Below, piece by piece: positions 45,040 through 54,028 of a stretch of 64,000 bases of DNA. Positions within the stretch are counted from its first letter, which is position 1. Every line of letters starts with the position of its first letter. The stretch spans positions 124,001 to 188,000 of the forward strand of contig CAWHNO010000015.1 in NCBI GenBank assembly GCA_963830725.1. Reading direction: 5' to 3'. The stretch comes from DASSUW01 sp963830725 (GTDB taxonomy: Bacteria; Actinomycetota; Thermoleophilia; Solirubrobacterales; Solirubrobacteraceae). The notes under the pieces were generated by a model. It did not search any database and was not told the DNA's origin. It worked only from the letters and a program-made list of their open reading frames with translations. The position numbers were made by a program, and so were the translations under genes.

Positions 45040-46018
45040 GTGCCGAGCGTCTACCAGGATGCGTTGGGAAGGGCCCGCAGCGGGGTGTTCCGCCCGGGCC
45101 CGGACTCCACCTACGCCGATGGCGACGACAGCTCCTGGATGAGCATCGACTGGCCGGCGATGACGCGCCGGCTGACGATCGACGGCAGGTCGGTCTGCGT
45201 GATCGACACGCGGCGGGGACGGACCGCCCCTGCTCTTCATCCACGGGCTCGGCGGGATCTGGCAGAACTGGCTGCTCAACATCCCGGCCTTCATGGGCAC
45301 CCACCGCTGCGTCGCGATCGATCTGCCCGGCTTCGGCCTGTCCGAGCTGCCCGCGGGCGAGATCTCGATCCCCCGCTTCGCACGGACCGTCGACATGCTG
45401 TGCGACGAGCTCGGGCTCGAGGAGCCGGTGGTGATCGGCAACTCGATGGGCGGCTTCGTCGGCGCGGAGCTGGCGGTCTCGTTCCCGACGCGGGTCACGA
45501 AGCTCGTGCTGGTCGCGGCCGCCGGGCTCTCCACCGAGTACCTGTCGCGCGAGCCGCTGCTGGCCGGCGCGCGCGCCTTCATGGTCCTGACCGCCCGCAC
45601 GGGCCTGCGCGGCTCGCCGGTGGTCAAGCGCCGGCGGCTGCGGCGGCTCGCGCTGCAGCCGATCGTGCGCTACCCGGAGCGGCTGTCGATCCCGCTCGCC
45701 AGCGAGCTCGTCCAGGGGGCCAACGCCCCCGGCTTCCTCGACTCCTTCGAGGCGCTGATGAGCTACTCGTTCCGCGACAACCTCAAGCGGATCGACGCGC
45801 CGGTGCTCATCGTCTGGGGGCGCAACGACATCCTCGTGCCGGTCGCGGACGCCGAGATGTTCGAGCACCTGATCGGCGAGAACGCCCACCATGTGGTCTT
45901 CGAGGACACGGGCCACCTGCCCATGCTCGAGCGCCCGTCGCGCTTCAACGAGCTGCTCGGCGCGTTCCTCGCCGACGAACGCGCCCCTGAAGCGGGCGTC
46001 GAGGGCGTCAGCGCGTGA
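45040..46018 (+). CDS. Alpha/beta hydrolase, frameshifted
   Basis: About 325 residues from GTG 45040 (MPSVYQDALGRARSGVFRPG). A leader of about 60 residues is followed by a frame change near 45225; LLFIHGLGGIWQNWLLNIPA then gives the oxyanion loop, VVIGNSMGGFVGAELAVSFP the nucleophile elbow (Ser in GNSMGG), VWGRNDILVPVADAEMFEHL the acid region, and FEDTGHLPMLERPSRFNELL the catalytic His. Substrate unknown. Its last 11 bp overlap the convergent ilvD end. Confidence 0.85.
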
Positions 46019-47681
46019 CCGCGCCCTCGGAGGCGCTCGAGACCAGCTTCGCGTACTTGGCCAGCACGCCGTCTCTGACGGCCGCCGGCGACTCGTAGGC
46101 CTCGACGCGGCGGGCGATCTCGTCGTCGGGCAGGTCGACGTCGAGCCGCCGGCTCGCGACGTCGATCGTGATCGTGTCGCCGTCCTGGACGGCGCCGATC
46201 GGGCCGCCGTGGACGGCCTCGGGGGCGACGTGGCCGACCATGAAGCCGCGCGTGGCGCCGGAGAAGCGGCCGTCGGTGAGCAGGGCGACGGAGTCGCCCA
46301 GCCCCTCGCCCATGATCGCCGCGGTGACGGCGAGCATCTCGCGCATTCCGGGGCCGCCGGCCGGGCCCTCGTTGCGGATGACGACGACGTCGCCGGCCTG
46401 GATGTCTCCGTGCGTGACGGCGGCCATCGCCGCCTCCTCGTCCTCGAAGACGCGCGCCGGCCCGGCGTGGTGGACGCGCTCGTGGCCCGAGAGCTTCACC
46501 ACGCAGCCGTCGGGCGCGAGGTTGCCGCGCAGGATCGCGATGCCGCCGGTCGGCTTGAGCGGGTCGGCGAGCGGTCTGACGACCTCCTGGCCCGGTGTCT
46601 CGGTCGCCGCGCGGGCGAGCTCGCCGATGGTCTGGCCGTGCACGGTGGCCGCGTCCTCGTGCAGCAGGCCGGCCTCGAGCAGGCGGGCGGCCACCACGGC
46701 GGTCCCGCCGGCGGCGTGCATGTCGGTGGCCACGAAGCGGCCGCCGGGCTTGAGGTCGCACAGCAGCGGGGTCTGCGACGCGATGCGGTCGAAGTCGTCG
46801 ATCGAGAGCTCGAGCCCGGCCTCGCGGGCGACGGCCAGCAGGTGCAGCACGCCGTTGGTGGAGCCGCCGCTCATGGCGATGGCGGCGATCGCGTTCTCGA
46901 GCGCGTCGTGGGTGATGATGTCGCTCGGCCGCTGACCGCGGGCGAGCACGTCCATCACCATCACGCCGGAGTCGTAGGCCGCCTGCGCCTTGCTCTGGTC
47001 CTGCGCCGGGATGTCGCTCGGGCCCATCGGCGAGATCCCGAGCATCTGGAAGGCCATCGCCATCGTGTTGGCGGTGAACTGGCCGCCGCAGGCGCCCGCG
47101 CCGGGGCTCGCGACGTCCTCCAGCGCGGTCAGCTCCTCGTCGGTGATCTTGCCCGCGGCGTGGGCCCCGACGGCCTCGAAGACGTCCATGATCGTGACGT
47201 CCTTGCCGTTGTAGTGCCCGGGCGGGATCGAGCCGCCGTAGAGCATCAGGCCGGGCACGTCGAGCCGCGCCAGGGCCATCACGGTCCCGGGGATCGTCTT
47301 GTCGCACGCGCTGAGGGCGACCACGGCGTCGAACAGGTGACCGCGGGCGACGAGCTCGATCGAGTCGGCGATCACCTCGCGGCTGACCAGGCTCGTCTTC
47401 ATGCCGCTCGTGCCCATGGTGATGCCGTCCGAGATGGCGACGGTGTTGAACTCCATCGGCGTGCCGCCCGCCGCGCGGACGCCCTCCTTGACCTTGGCGG
47501 CCAGCGCGCGGTGGTTGAAGTTGCACGGCATCGTCTCGGTCCAGGAGTGGGCGACGCCGATGATCGGCTTGGAGAGCGCCTCGTCGTCGAAGCCGATGCC
47601 CTTCAGGTACGCGCGGGCGGCGGCCCGCTCCGGGCCTTCGGTGAGCGCGCGCGAGTTGTGCTTGGGATCGAGGCCGGCCAT
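46008..47681 (-). CDS. ilvD: Dihydroxy-acid dehydratase
   Basis: 557 residues in one frame, the normal length. It starts MAGLDPKHNSRALTEGPERA. Iron-sulfur Cys motifs are SACDKTIPGTVMALARL and GACGGQFTANTMAMAFQML, with a third conserved Cys in NLAPDGCVVKLSG. The C-terminus carries TDGRFSGATRGFMVGHVAPE with the catalytic Ser region. It makes 2-oxoisovalerate and 2-oxo-3-methylvalerate for valine/isoleucine synthesis. No other ilv gene is nearby. Confidence 0.97.
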   Translation of the reverse strand: MAGLDPKHNSRALTEGPERAAARAYLKGIGFDDEALSKPIIGVAHSWTETMPCNFNHRALAAKVKEGVRAAGGTPMEFNTVAISDGITMGTSGMKTSLVSREVIADSIELVARGHLFDAVVALSACDKTIPGTVMALARLDVPGLMLYGGSIPPGHYNGKDVTIMDVFEAVGAHAAGKITDEELTALEDVASPGAGACGGQFTANTMAMAFQMLGISPMGPSDIPAQDQSKAQAAYDSGVMVMDVLARGQRPSDIITHDALENAIAAIAMSGGSTNGVLHLLAVAREAGLELSIDDFDRIASQTPLLCDLKPGGRFVATDMHAAGGTAVVAARLLEAGLLHEDAATVHGQTIGELARAATETPGQEVVRPLADPLKPTGGIAILRGNLAPDGCVVKLSGHERVHHAGPARVFEDEEAAMAAVTHGDIQAGDVVVIRNEGPAGGPGMREMLAVTAAIMGEGLGDSVALLTDGRFSGATRGFMVGHVAPEAVHGGPIGAVQDGDTITIDVASRRLDVDLPDDEIARRVEAYESPAAVRDGVLAKYAKLVSSASEGAVTR

Positions 47682-47693
47682 TCGCCGTGGAGC

Positions 47694-48425
47694 CTAGAAC
47701 CCGAGCGTGCCCGGGTTGTTCGGCCGTGCGGGCGGGGGCGCCGCGGGGCCCGGATCGGCCGAGGCGCGGCGGGCGAGCCGCTCGCGCTCCCAGCGGCCGA
47801 GGCGCCAGATGTCCCGGTGGACCTGCTTGGGGTCGATCTGGCGGCCGGGAAGGTGCAGGTTGGCCTCGGAGATCAGGCGCCGCTCGTCACCCTTGAGCGC
47901 CATCCACTTGGCGAGCACGTCGTCGGAGTCCGGCAGCCGCGCCGAGCCGTAGGGGCGCGTCTCGTCCGGGAACTCGACGCAGTACTCGTTGAGCAGCTGC
48001 CCGGTCTGGGGCAGGTAGGCCACGATCGGCTTGTGCGGGTAGACCAGGTAGGCGTAGGGCACGCCGCGCAGGTCGCGCGACGCATCCGCGGGGAGCCCGG
48101 CCTGGCCGCCCCAGACGCGGATGAACCCGAGGTCGCGGTACATCGCCCACTCCTCCTCGTTCACGCACGACTTGAGCAGCTCGCGGGCTCGCTGCTCGGC
48201 GCGCCGCTCGCGGCCGGGGTCGTGGGAGGCGGGGACGCCGCGCTTGCGCGCCTCGCGGCGGGCTCGCCGGTCGTCGAGCCGGCGCTCGATGTACGGCCAG
48301 CTGATCTCCGAGAGCAGCGCCAGGACGACCAGGGCGGTGGCGCAGAGCGCGACGGTCACGCGCGTGTCCCGCAGATGGTTGATTCCGCGAGCCCGCGCGG
48401 TCGTGGGGGTCGTGGAATCAGCCAT
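47694..48425 (-). CDS. Hypothetical membrane-anchored protein
   Basis: 243 residues. One membrane helix near the start (VTVALCATALVVLALLSEIS) is followed by a basic coiled stretch (DDRRARREARKRGVPA), then a soluble domain (SCVNEEEWAMYRDLGFIRVW, LVYPHKPIVAYLPQTGQLLN, EYCVEFPDETRPYGSARL) with two Cys. The tail is Pro/Ala-rich. I recognise no family. It lies between ilvD and a small gene on the same strand, separated by a few bases, so one transcript is possible. Confidence 0.65.
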   Translation of the reverse strand: MADSTTPTTARARGINHLRDTRVTVALCATALVVLALLSEISWPYIERRLDDRRARREARKRGVPASHDPGRERRAEQRARELLKSCVNEEEWAMYRDLGFIRVWGGQAGLPADASRDLRGVPYAYLVYPHKPIVAYLPQTGQLLNEYCVEFPDETRPYGSARLPDSDDVLAKWMALKGDERRLISEANLHLPGRQIDPKQVHRDIWRLGRWERERLARRASADPGPAAPPPARPNNPGTLGF

Positions 48426-48677
48426 CTAGCCCGCGCCGCCCGCCGCGCGCGGGAAGAAGATGACGCGATCGGTCGTGGCCGGGATGTCCTCGAATGCGGT
48501 GATCATCTCGGCCTCGCGCCGGCCCGTGTGGGTGGTGAGCGGCACGGCCGCCCACATCCCCTGGTCGAGCTGGCGGCGGAACTCCTCGACAAGGCGCTCG
48601 GCGTCTTCGGCGATCTCGAGATCGCCTTCGGCGATCAGCTGCTCGCCGTGACCCGGGCGCATGCGGAGGAACTTCAT
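48426..48677 (-). CDS. Small hypothetical protein
   Basis: 83 residues starting MKFLRMRPGHGEQLIAEGDL. A helical middle (EDAERLVEEFRRQLDQGMWA) is followed by MITAFEDIPATTDRVIFFPR, the last part resembling a bacterial domain that sits beside DNA-repair or ATP-binding proteins, but I cannot name it. Its ATG overlaps the thiD stop (ATGA), so it is coupled to thiD. Confidence 0.6.
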   Translation of the reverse strand: MKFLRMRPGHGEQLIAEGDLEIAEDAERLVEEFRRQLDQGMWAAVPLTTHTGRREAEMITAFEDIPATTDRVIFFPRAAGGAG

Positions 48678-49531
48678 GCGCGCCGATTATGCCAGAGGAC
48701 CTGTGGCCGCCCGGCGGCGTGTTGCGCAAGCTGCGTCAGGGAGAAGACGTCGACCGGTCCGGCGCCCGCGCCCAGGCCTCTGAGGCCGTCGCGCACGGCA
48801 TCGCCGGCGATCTGCCTCGCGGCGCGGGCCGCCTCGAGCGGGCTGTGGCCGAGCGCCAGATGGGCGGCGAGCGCCGACGAGTGGGTGCAGCCGGAGCCGT
48901 GGGCGGCGCCGTCGGGATGGCGCTCGCCGGGGATCCGCTCGAACGACTCGCCGTCGAAGAACAGGTCGGTCGCCTCGTCACGATGGCCGCCCGTGATCAC
49001 CACGTTCGCGGGTCCGAGGGCGTGCACGCGGCGGGCGAGCGCCTCGACGTCGTCCTCGGCGCCCGGTTCGTCGGCGCCCGCCAGCACCCGCGCCTCCGGC
49101 ACGTTGGGCGTCACGACCGTGACGCGCGGCAGCAGCTCCTCGACGATCGCGGCGCGTGCCGGCTCGTCGAGCAGGACCGCGCCCGACTCGGCGACCATCA
49201 CGGGGTCGAGCACGACGGGCGTGGCCGGGTCGAGCAGCTCGAGCGCCTCCCGGACGGCGCGCACGGTGTCGGCGGTGCCGAGCATGCCGATCTTCACGGC
49301 ATCGACGCCGATGTCCTCGGCGACGGCACGGACCTGCTCGACGATGAACGCGCCCGGCACCGGATGGATGCCGGTCACGGCCACGGTGTTCTGTGCCGTC
49401 AGTGCCGCGATCGCCGTCATCCCGTGCACGCCGCAGCGGGCGAAGGCCTTGAGGTCGGCCTGGATGCCGGCGCCGCCGCCCGAGTCGGACCCGGCGATCG
49501 ACAGAACCGCTGGCACGGGACGCTCGTTCAC
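48674..49531 (-). CDS. thiD: Hydroxymethylpyrimidine/phosphomethylpyrimidine kinase
   Basis: 285 residues from GTG 49531 (MNERPVPAVLSIAGSDSGGG). An upstream ATG at 49561 overlaps the dprA stop (TGATG) and would add 10 residues. Ribokinase-fold motifs: GIQADLKAFARCGVHGMTAI, VVLDPVMVAESGAVLL, VVTPNVPEARVLAG and HGSGCTHSSALAAHLALGHS (anion hole and catalytic region). It phosphorylates HMP to HMP-PP for thiamin synthesis. Apparently no other thi gene in the window. Confidence 0.92.
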   Translation of the reverse strand: MNERPVPAVLSIAGSDSGGGAGIQADLKAFARCGVHGMTAIAALTAQNTVAVTGIHPVPGAFIVEQVRAVAEDIGVDAVKIGMLGTADTVRAVREALELLDPATPVVLDPVMVAESGAVLLDEPARAAIVEELLPRVTVVTPNVPEARVLAGADEPGAEDDVEALARRVHALGPANVVITGGHRDEATDLFFDGESFERIPGERHPDGAAHGSGCTHSSALAAHLALGHSPLEAARAARQIAGDAVRDGLRGLGAGAGPVDVFSLTQLAQHAAGRPQVLWHNRRA

Positions 49532-49560
49532 GCGGGCCAGGGTAGAAAACGACGGGCACA

Positions 49561-50631
49561 TCAGGGCAGGCGCTCATAGCGCCCTCCGAAACCGCGGCGG
49601 ATGAGCCCGAGACCCTCCAGCTCGCTGAGCCCGGCCAGGATCGCGCGCGGCTCGAGCCCGTGGGCGGCGAGCATCGGCAATGTCGAGTGGCCGGCGCCGA
49701 CGGCGTCGAGCAGCTCCTGCAGCTCCGGCTCCAGCGTCAGCCCGGCGGCGGCCGTCTCGTAGCTGTCGCCGGTCAGCTCGGTGAGCGCCTCGAGCACGTC
49801 GCGGACGCCGCGCACGAGCAGGGCGCCGTCGCGGATCAGGCCGTTCGTGCCGGTGGCGACCGAGCAGTTGACGCGGCCGGGCACCGCGGCGACGGTGCGC
49901 CCGAGCTCGGCGCCGAGGTCAGCGGTGGTCAGCGAGCCGGAGCGCTGCGTCGCCTCGACGACGACCACGACCTGGGCGAGCGCGGCGATCAGGCGGTTGC
50001 GGGCGACGAAGGCCCAGCGGTGGATGCCGAAGCCGGGCGGCATCTCGCTGATGACGGCGCCGGCGGCGCGGACGGCGGCGTGCAGCTGCCGCTTGGAGGC
50101 CGGGTACGGCCGGTCGGCGCCGCCGGCCAGGACCGCGACGGGGGCGGTCACGCCCTCCAGCGCGCCGGCGTGGGCGGATGCGTCGACGCCGAGCGCCAGG
50201 CCCGAGACCACGTTCACGCCGGCGGCCGACAGCCCGCGGCCGAGCTCGCGGGCGATGGTGAGCCCGTAGGGCGTCGCCCGGCGGGCGCCGACGACGGCGA
50301 CCGCGCCCGGCGACCCGACGCACGCGGGGTCGCCCGCGACGTGGATGACCGCCGGCGGGTCCGCGAGGTCGCGCAGGCACGGCGGGTACCCGTCGTCGCA
50401 GTGGCAGATCGCCGCCAGCCCGGCCTCACGGACGGCGGCGCGCGCGGCGCGCGGGTCGAACCCGTCGTAGCGCGCCCGCACCCGCGAGCTCTCGCAGGCG
50501 TCGAGCAGCGACTCGTCGGCGCGCGCGAGGACGCGCCCGGGAGCGTCGCGCTTGCGCCACTCGACGTCGAGCCAGCCGGCCAGCGCGGCCACGAGGTCGG
50601 TCCGCCGCAGGCAGTCGTCACACGCCGTCAT
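49561..50631 (-). CDS. dprA: DNA-processing protein DprA
   Basis: 356 residues starting MTACDDCLRRTDLVAALAGW. The Rossmann core has AVAVVGARRATPYGLTIARE, VNVVSGLALGVDASAHAGAL, VAVLAGGADRPYPASKRQLH and ISEMPPGFGIHRWAFVARNR. The C-terminal DML1-like winged helix ends RRGFGGRYERLP. It loads RecA on incoming single-stranded DNA in transformation. Start ATGA overlaps a short ORF created by the tandem duplication at 50578-50701; normally it would overlap comM directly. Confidence 0.95.
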   Translation of the reverse strand: MTACDDCLRRTDLVAALAGWLDVEWRKRDAPGRVLARADESLLDACESSRVRARYDGFDPRAARAAVREAGLAAICHCDDGYPPCLRDLADPPAVIHVAGDPACVGSPGAVAVVGARRATPYGLTIARELGRGLSAAGVNVVSGLALGVDASAHAGALEGVTAPVAVLAGGADRPYPASKRQLHAAVRAAGAVISEMPPGFGIHRWAFVARNRLIAALAQVVVVVEATQRSGSLTTADLGAELGRTVAAVPGRVNCSVATGTNGLIRDGALLVRGVRDVLEALTELTGDSYETAAAGLTLEPELQELLDAVGAGHSTLPMLAAHGLEPRAILAGLSELEGLGLIRRGFGGRYERLP

Positions 50632-50701
50632 GCCGCGGCGGCCAGCGCGGCCGCGAGATCGGTGCGCCGCAGGCAGTCGTCGCACGCCGTCATGCCGCGG
50701 C
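50578..50701. repeat. 62-bp tandem duplication of the dprA start region
   Basis: Copy 1 (50578-50639) and copy 2 (50640-50701) are 62 bp each and match at 58 of 62 positions. Each contains the same start-codon segment, so MTACDDCLRRTDL is encoded twice. 62 is not a multiple of 3, so the upstream copy reads into a stop right at the second ATG. Confidence 0.9.
50628..50693 (-). CDS. 21-residue leader ORF between comM and dprA
   Basis: ATG at 50693 overlaps the comM stop and reads MTACDDCLRRTDLAAALAAA plus a final Ala, stopping at TGA 50628-50630, which overlaps the dprA ATG. It is the result of the duplication. It may keep ribosomes coupled between comM and dprA; expression is not proven. Confidence 0.45.
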   Translation of the reverse strand: MTACDDCLRRTDLAAALAAAA

Positions 50702-52204
50702 GGCGAGGTCGGGCTGCTCGAGCCGCAGGCCGGCGGCGATGTGGACGTGGTCGGGGCCGACGCAGTCGCTGGCCTCGAGGTCGGCGACCGTGCGTGCGAC
50801 GCGCAGCACGCGGGTGTGGCCGCGGGCGCTGAGGCGGTGACGATCGTGCAGCTCGTAGAGCAGGCGCAGCGCGCTCGGCGTCGGCTCCGCGACCTCGCGC
50901 ATCACGCGCGGTGTCATCTGGGCGTTGCAGGAGATGCCGTAGACCGCCAGGCGGCGCGACTGGCGCTCGCGGGCCTCGATCACGCGGGCGCGGACGATCG
51001 CCGAGGCGGGCGCCGACTCCTCGCGCAGCGCGGTGGCGGTGGGCCGGCCGACCGGGACCAGGACGTCGATGCGGTCGAGCAGCGGGCCGGAGAGCCGGCG
51101 CTGGTGGCGCGCGAGGTCGGCCGCCGTGCAGCGGCACGCCTCCTCCCCCATCCCGCACGGGCAGGGGTTGGACGCGGCGACGAGCATGAAGCGGGTGGGG
51201 AACGCGACCACCTGCTGCGAGCGGACGATCGTCACGTGGCCGTCCTCGAGCGGCTGGCGCAGCGCCTCGAGGCTCGAGCGCACGAACTCCGACAGCTCGT
51301 CGAGGAACAGGACGCCGTGGTGGGCGAGCGTCGCCTCGCCGGGCAGCGGCTGCGAGCCCCCTCCGACCAGGCCGGACGAGGAGATCGTGTGGTGCGGCGC
51401 GCGGAAGGGGCGCTGGACCACCAGGCCGTGGCCGTCGTGGAGCCCGGCGACCGAGTGGATGCGCGTGACGTCGACCGCCTCGGCGGCGGTCATCGGCGGC
51501 ATGATCGAGGGCAGGCGCCGCGCGAGCATCGTCTTGCCGGTCCCGGGCGGGCCGTGCATGAACAGGTTGTGACCGCCGGCCGCGGCGACCTCGAGGCCGG
51601 GAATGAGCGCGTTCTGGCCGCGAACGTCCGCCAGGTCGAGCAAGGGGTCGGGCTCGACCTCGGCCGGCGGATCCGGGACCGGGGGCGGGTCGGCACGCCC
51701 GGCCAGCACTTCGACCGCCTCGCGCAGCGACTCGATCCCGAGCACCCTGACCCCCGGGACCAGCGCCGCCTCGCGCGCCCGTGCCAGCGGCAGCAGCAGG
51801 CGCTCGAGCAGGTGCCGGCGCGTGCCCTCCGAGATGGCGAGCGCGCCGCGGATCGGGCGCACGTCACCCGTCAGCGACAGCTCGCCCACGATCGCGGTGC
51901 CATCGACCTCGTCCTGCTCGAGCTGGTCGGAGGCGACGAGGATCGCGATCGCCAGCGGCAGGTCGAAACCCGGGCCGATCTTGCGCAGGTACGCGGGCGC
52001 GAGGTTGACCGTGATCCGCTTCGACGGGAACTCGTGGCCGGAGTTGACGATCGCGGCCCGCACCCGCTCACGGGCCTCGCGGACCGCCTTGTCCGCGAGC
52101 CCGACGATCGTGAAGGCCGGGAGGCCGAGGCGGATGTCGGCCTCGACCCACACGCGCCGCGACTCGACGCCGTCGAGGGCGAAGGTGGTGACCCGGGCGA
52201 TCAC
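50690..52204 (-). CDS. comM: ComM/YifB-family Mg-chelatase-like AAA+ ATPase
   Basis: 504 residues. N-terminal lon-protease-like domain (FPSKRITVNLAPAYLRKIGP), then AAA+ core with Walker A MHGPPGTGKTMLARRLPSIM, Walker B GVLFLDELSEFVRSSLEALR, and sensor/zinc region ASNPCPCGMGEEACRCTAAD. C-terminal Mg-chelatase-like helices end LRLEQPDLAAAA. ComM is a hexameric helicase for branch migration in natural transformation. Beside dprA and yraN in the common order. Confidence 0.95.
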   Translation of the reverse strand: MIARVTTFALDGVESRRVWVEADIRLGLPAFTIVGLADKAVREARERVRAAIVNSGHEFPSKRITVNLAPAYLRKIGPGFDLPLAIAILVASDQLEQDEVDGTAIVGELSLTGDVRPIRGALAISEGTRRHLLERLLLPLARAREAALVPGVRVLGIESLREAVEVLAGRADPPPVPDPPAEVEPDPLLDLADVRGQNALIPGLEVAAAGGHNLFMHGPPGTGKTMLARRLPSIMPPMTAAEAVDVTRIHSVAGLHDGHGLVVQRPFRAPHHTISSSGLVGGGSQPLPGEATLAHHGVLFLDELSEFVRSSLEALRQPLEDGHVTIVRSQQVVAFPTRFMLVAASNPCPCGMGEEACRCTAADLARHQRRLSGPLLDRIDVLVPVGRPTATALREESAPASAIVRARVIEARERQSRRLAVYGISCNAQMTPRVMREVAEPTPSALRLLYELHDRHRLSARGHTRVLRVARTVADLEASDCVGPDHVHIAAGLRLEQPDLAAAA

Positions 52205-52207
52205 GGC

Positions 52208-52582
52208 TCAGAACGCCGCCTGAAGGTGGTCGAGCCGGACGAGCTCGCCGCGGTCGTCGAGCGTGACGCCGACGGCGTCGAACCGCAGCTCGGCGCCGAA
52301 CGGCCGGTCCGTGACCTTGGCGAGCCAGGCCGCCGCCATCATGCGGACCTGCTTCTGCTTCTTCTCGTGCAGGTTGTCGTGCCAGGGCCCACTGCCCAGG
52401 CGGCGCGACTTGACCTCGCAGAAGACGATCGTGGCCTCGTCCTCGTCGGCCAGGATCAGGTCGAGCTCGCCGAACCGGGTCCGGTGGTTGCGGGCGAGCA
52501 CCCGGTAGCCGAGGCGCGAGAAGTGCTCCGCGGCCAGCTCCTCGCCGCGCCGGCCCAGCTCCTTCGTGCGGTCCGTCTGCAT
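52208..52582 (-). CDS. YraN family protein (UPF0102, nuclease-like fold)
   Basis: 124 residues. Starts MQTDRTKELGRRGEELAAEH. The restriction-endonuclease-like motif is FGELDLILADEDEATIVFCE followed by VKSRR, with catalytic-type Asp, Glu and Lys. The family sits between rnhB and comM in many genomes and is thought to act on DNA, but the activity is unproven. It starts with ATG; 3 bp separate it from comM. Confidence 0.88.
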   Translation of the reverse strand: MQTDRTKELGRRGEELAAEHFSRLGYRVLARNHRTRFGELDLILADEDEATIVFCEVKSRRLGSGPWHDNLHEKKQKQVRMMAAAWLAKVTDRPFGAELRFDAVGVTLDDRGELVRLDHLQAAF

Positions 52583-52670
52583 GACGCGAGCGACCGTACG
52601 CGGGGTCGCGTCACGGATCAGCACGTGTCGGTGACGACTTCGTGCCGATCATGTGACTTCTTCGAGTAGT

Positions 52671-52689
52671 CCCGGGAACGCCTCCCGGG
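52671..52689 (-). terminator. GC hairpin after rnhB
   Basis: CCCGGGA (52671-52677) pairs with TCCCGGG (52683-52689), 14 bp after the rnhB stop. There is no T tract, so it may stabilise RNA or weakly terminate. Confidence 0.35.
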
Positions 52690-52702
52690 CGCCTCTCGGA
52701 CC

Positions 52703-53320
52703 TCAGAGCGCGAGCTGCTGGTACGCCATCGACTGGAACGACATCCGGTGCAGCGGCGAGACGCCCAGCTTCTCGATCGCGGCGCGGTGCTCGGGTGTCG
52801 AGTAGCCGACGTGCACCGCGAATTCCCACCCTGGATACCGCTCCTCCATCCGATGCATGAAGCGGTCGCGGGTGACCTTGGCGATCACCGAGGCGGCGGC
52901 GATCGAGGCGCTCAACGCGTCGCCGCCGACCACGGGGCGCTGGTCGAAGCCCGTGGCGGGCACCGGGAAGCCGTCCGAGAGGCACAGGCAGCCTTCACGC
53001 CCGACGCGCTTCAGCACGTCCGACAGGGCGGCCAGGTTCGTCACGTGCAGGCCGCGCTCGTCGATCCCGCGCACGCAGCGCGAGGTGACGGCCACGCGGG
53101 TCGCGATCCGCAGCACCTTCGGGTAGAGCTCCTCGCGCATCTCGGCGCTGTGCTGCTTGGAGTCGTTCAGGGCGGAGAGCGCGCGCAGGTCTGAGAGGGT
53201 CACGCGCTCGTAGTCGAACAGGACGGCGGCCGCCACGAGCGGGCCGGCCAGGCACCCGCGCCCGGCCTCGTCGGCCCCCGCCACGAACCGCACGCCGAGA
53301 CCGCGATCGAACCTGAACAA
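52703..53320 (-). CDS. rnhB: Ribonuclease HII
   Basis: About 205 residues from TTG 53320 (LFRFDRGLGVRFVAGADEAG). Metal-binding Asp/Glu pair is in GADEAGRGCLAG; further Asp in LNDSKQHSAEMREELYPKVL and VVGGDALSASIAAASVIAKV. The end SPLHRMSFQSMAYQQLAL is family-typical. Removes RNA primers and single ribonucleotides. The in-frame reading continues upstream to 53518 with a basic stretch (QAKSGRRRKRTSGSR), so a longer basic leader is possible; an ATG near 53379 is in a different frame. Confidence 0.9.
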   Translation of the reverse strand: MFRFDRGLGVRFVAGADEAGRGCLAGPLVAAAVLFDYERVTLSDLRALSALNDSKQHSAEMREELYPKVLRIATRVAVTSRCVRGIDERGLHVTNLAALSDVLKRVGREGCLCLSDGFPVPATGFDQRPVVGGDALSASIAAASVIAKVTRDRFMHRMEERYPGWEFAVHVGYSTPEHRAAIEKLGVSPLHRMSFQSMAYQQLAL

Positions 53321-53411
53321 CCGGCTGCCCGAGGTGCGCTTGCGGCGGCGGCCGGACTTGGCCTGGAGCCGCCGATCATCCGCGGCGCCGCGGGAATCGG
53401 TGGATTCAGGC

Positions 53412-54023
53412 TTAGAGGAGGCCGATCTTCTTGGGGGGCCAGTAGGTGGCGAATGCCTCGCCGATGATCCATTCCTCCGGGACGGGTCCCCAGAACCGGC
53501 TGTCGTCGGAAGCCCCACGGTTATCGCCCATCATGAAGTAGTGACCGGCGGGAACTGTGATCTCGCTCGGGAAGTCGCATCCGTCGCCGCCACCACACGG
53601 CTGCGCGAACGGCTCATCCTGGGGCTCGCCGTTGAGGATCACGCGGCCGTCATCGAGCCGCAGCCGGTCGCCCGGACCGGCCACGACACGCTTGATGAAG
53701 TTCACGTCCGCCTTCTCAGCGCTGGGCTGCGTGCAGACCTGACCCTGAGGCGGCGGGCCGCCCCCGCACTCGCGGCCCTGCTCCGCACCGGCGGGCGGGT
53801 GGAAGACGACGACATCGCCGACGTCCGGGTCCGCGAAGCGCGCGCCGATGCGGTTGACCAGCACGCGCTGGCCGATCTCGAGCGTCGGCACCATCGACTC
53901 GCTCGGGATCCGGTACGGCTTGACGAGGAAGGCCTGGATGCCGAGCGCGAGTCCCAGCGCCACGGCGACGATGAGGACCAGCTCGAGAAGCGAGCCTGAC
54001 GCCGACGACGTCTTCGCCGCCAC
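53412..54023 (-). CDS. lepB: Signal peptidase I
   Basis: 203 residues from GTG. The N-terminal membrane helix (LLELVLIVAVALGLALGIQA) is followed by catalytic Ser in RIPSESMVPTLEIGQRVLVN, Lys in VNFIKRVVAGPGDRLRLDDG and the box GHYFMMGDNRGASDDSRFWG. It cleaves Sec/Tat signal peptides outside the membrane. Standard position between rplS and rnhB. Confidence 0.95.
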   Translation of the reverse strand: MAAKTSSASGSLLELVLIVAVALGLALGIQAFLVKPYRIPSESMVPTLEIGQRVLVNRIGARFADPDVGDVVVFHPPAGAEQGRECGGGPPPQGQVCTQPSAEKADVNFIKRVVAGPGDRLRLDDGRVILNGEPQDEPFAQPCGGGDGCDFPSEITVPAGHYFMMGDNRGASDDSRFWGPVPEEWIIGEAFATYWPPKKIGLL

Positions 54024-54028
54024 GTTCC

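Noticed and set aside
45891..49604. A 1237-residue open frame on the plus strand antisense to ilvD and thiD
   Set aside because: It is low in complexity, rich in Arg/Gly/Val, and antisense to conserved enzymes. No domain is visible.
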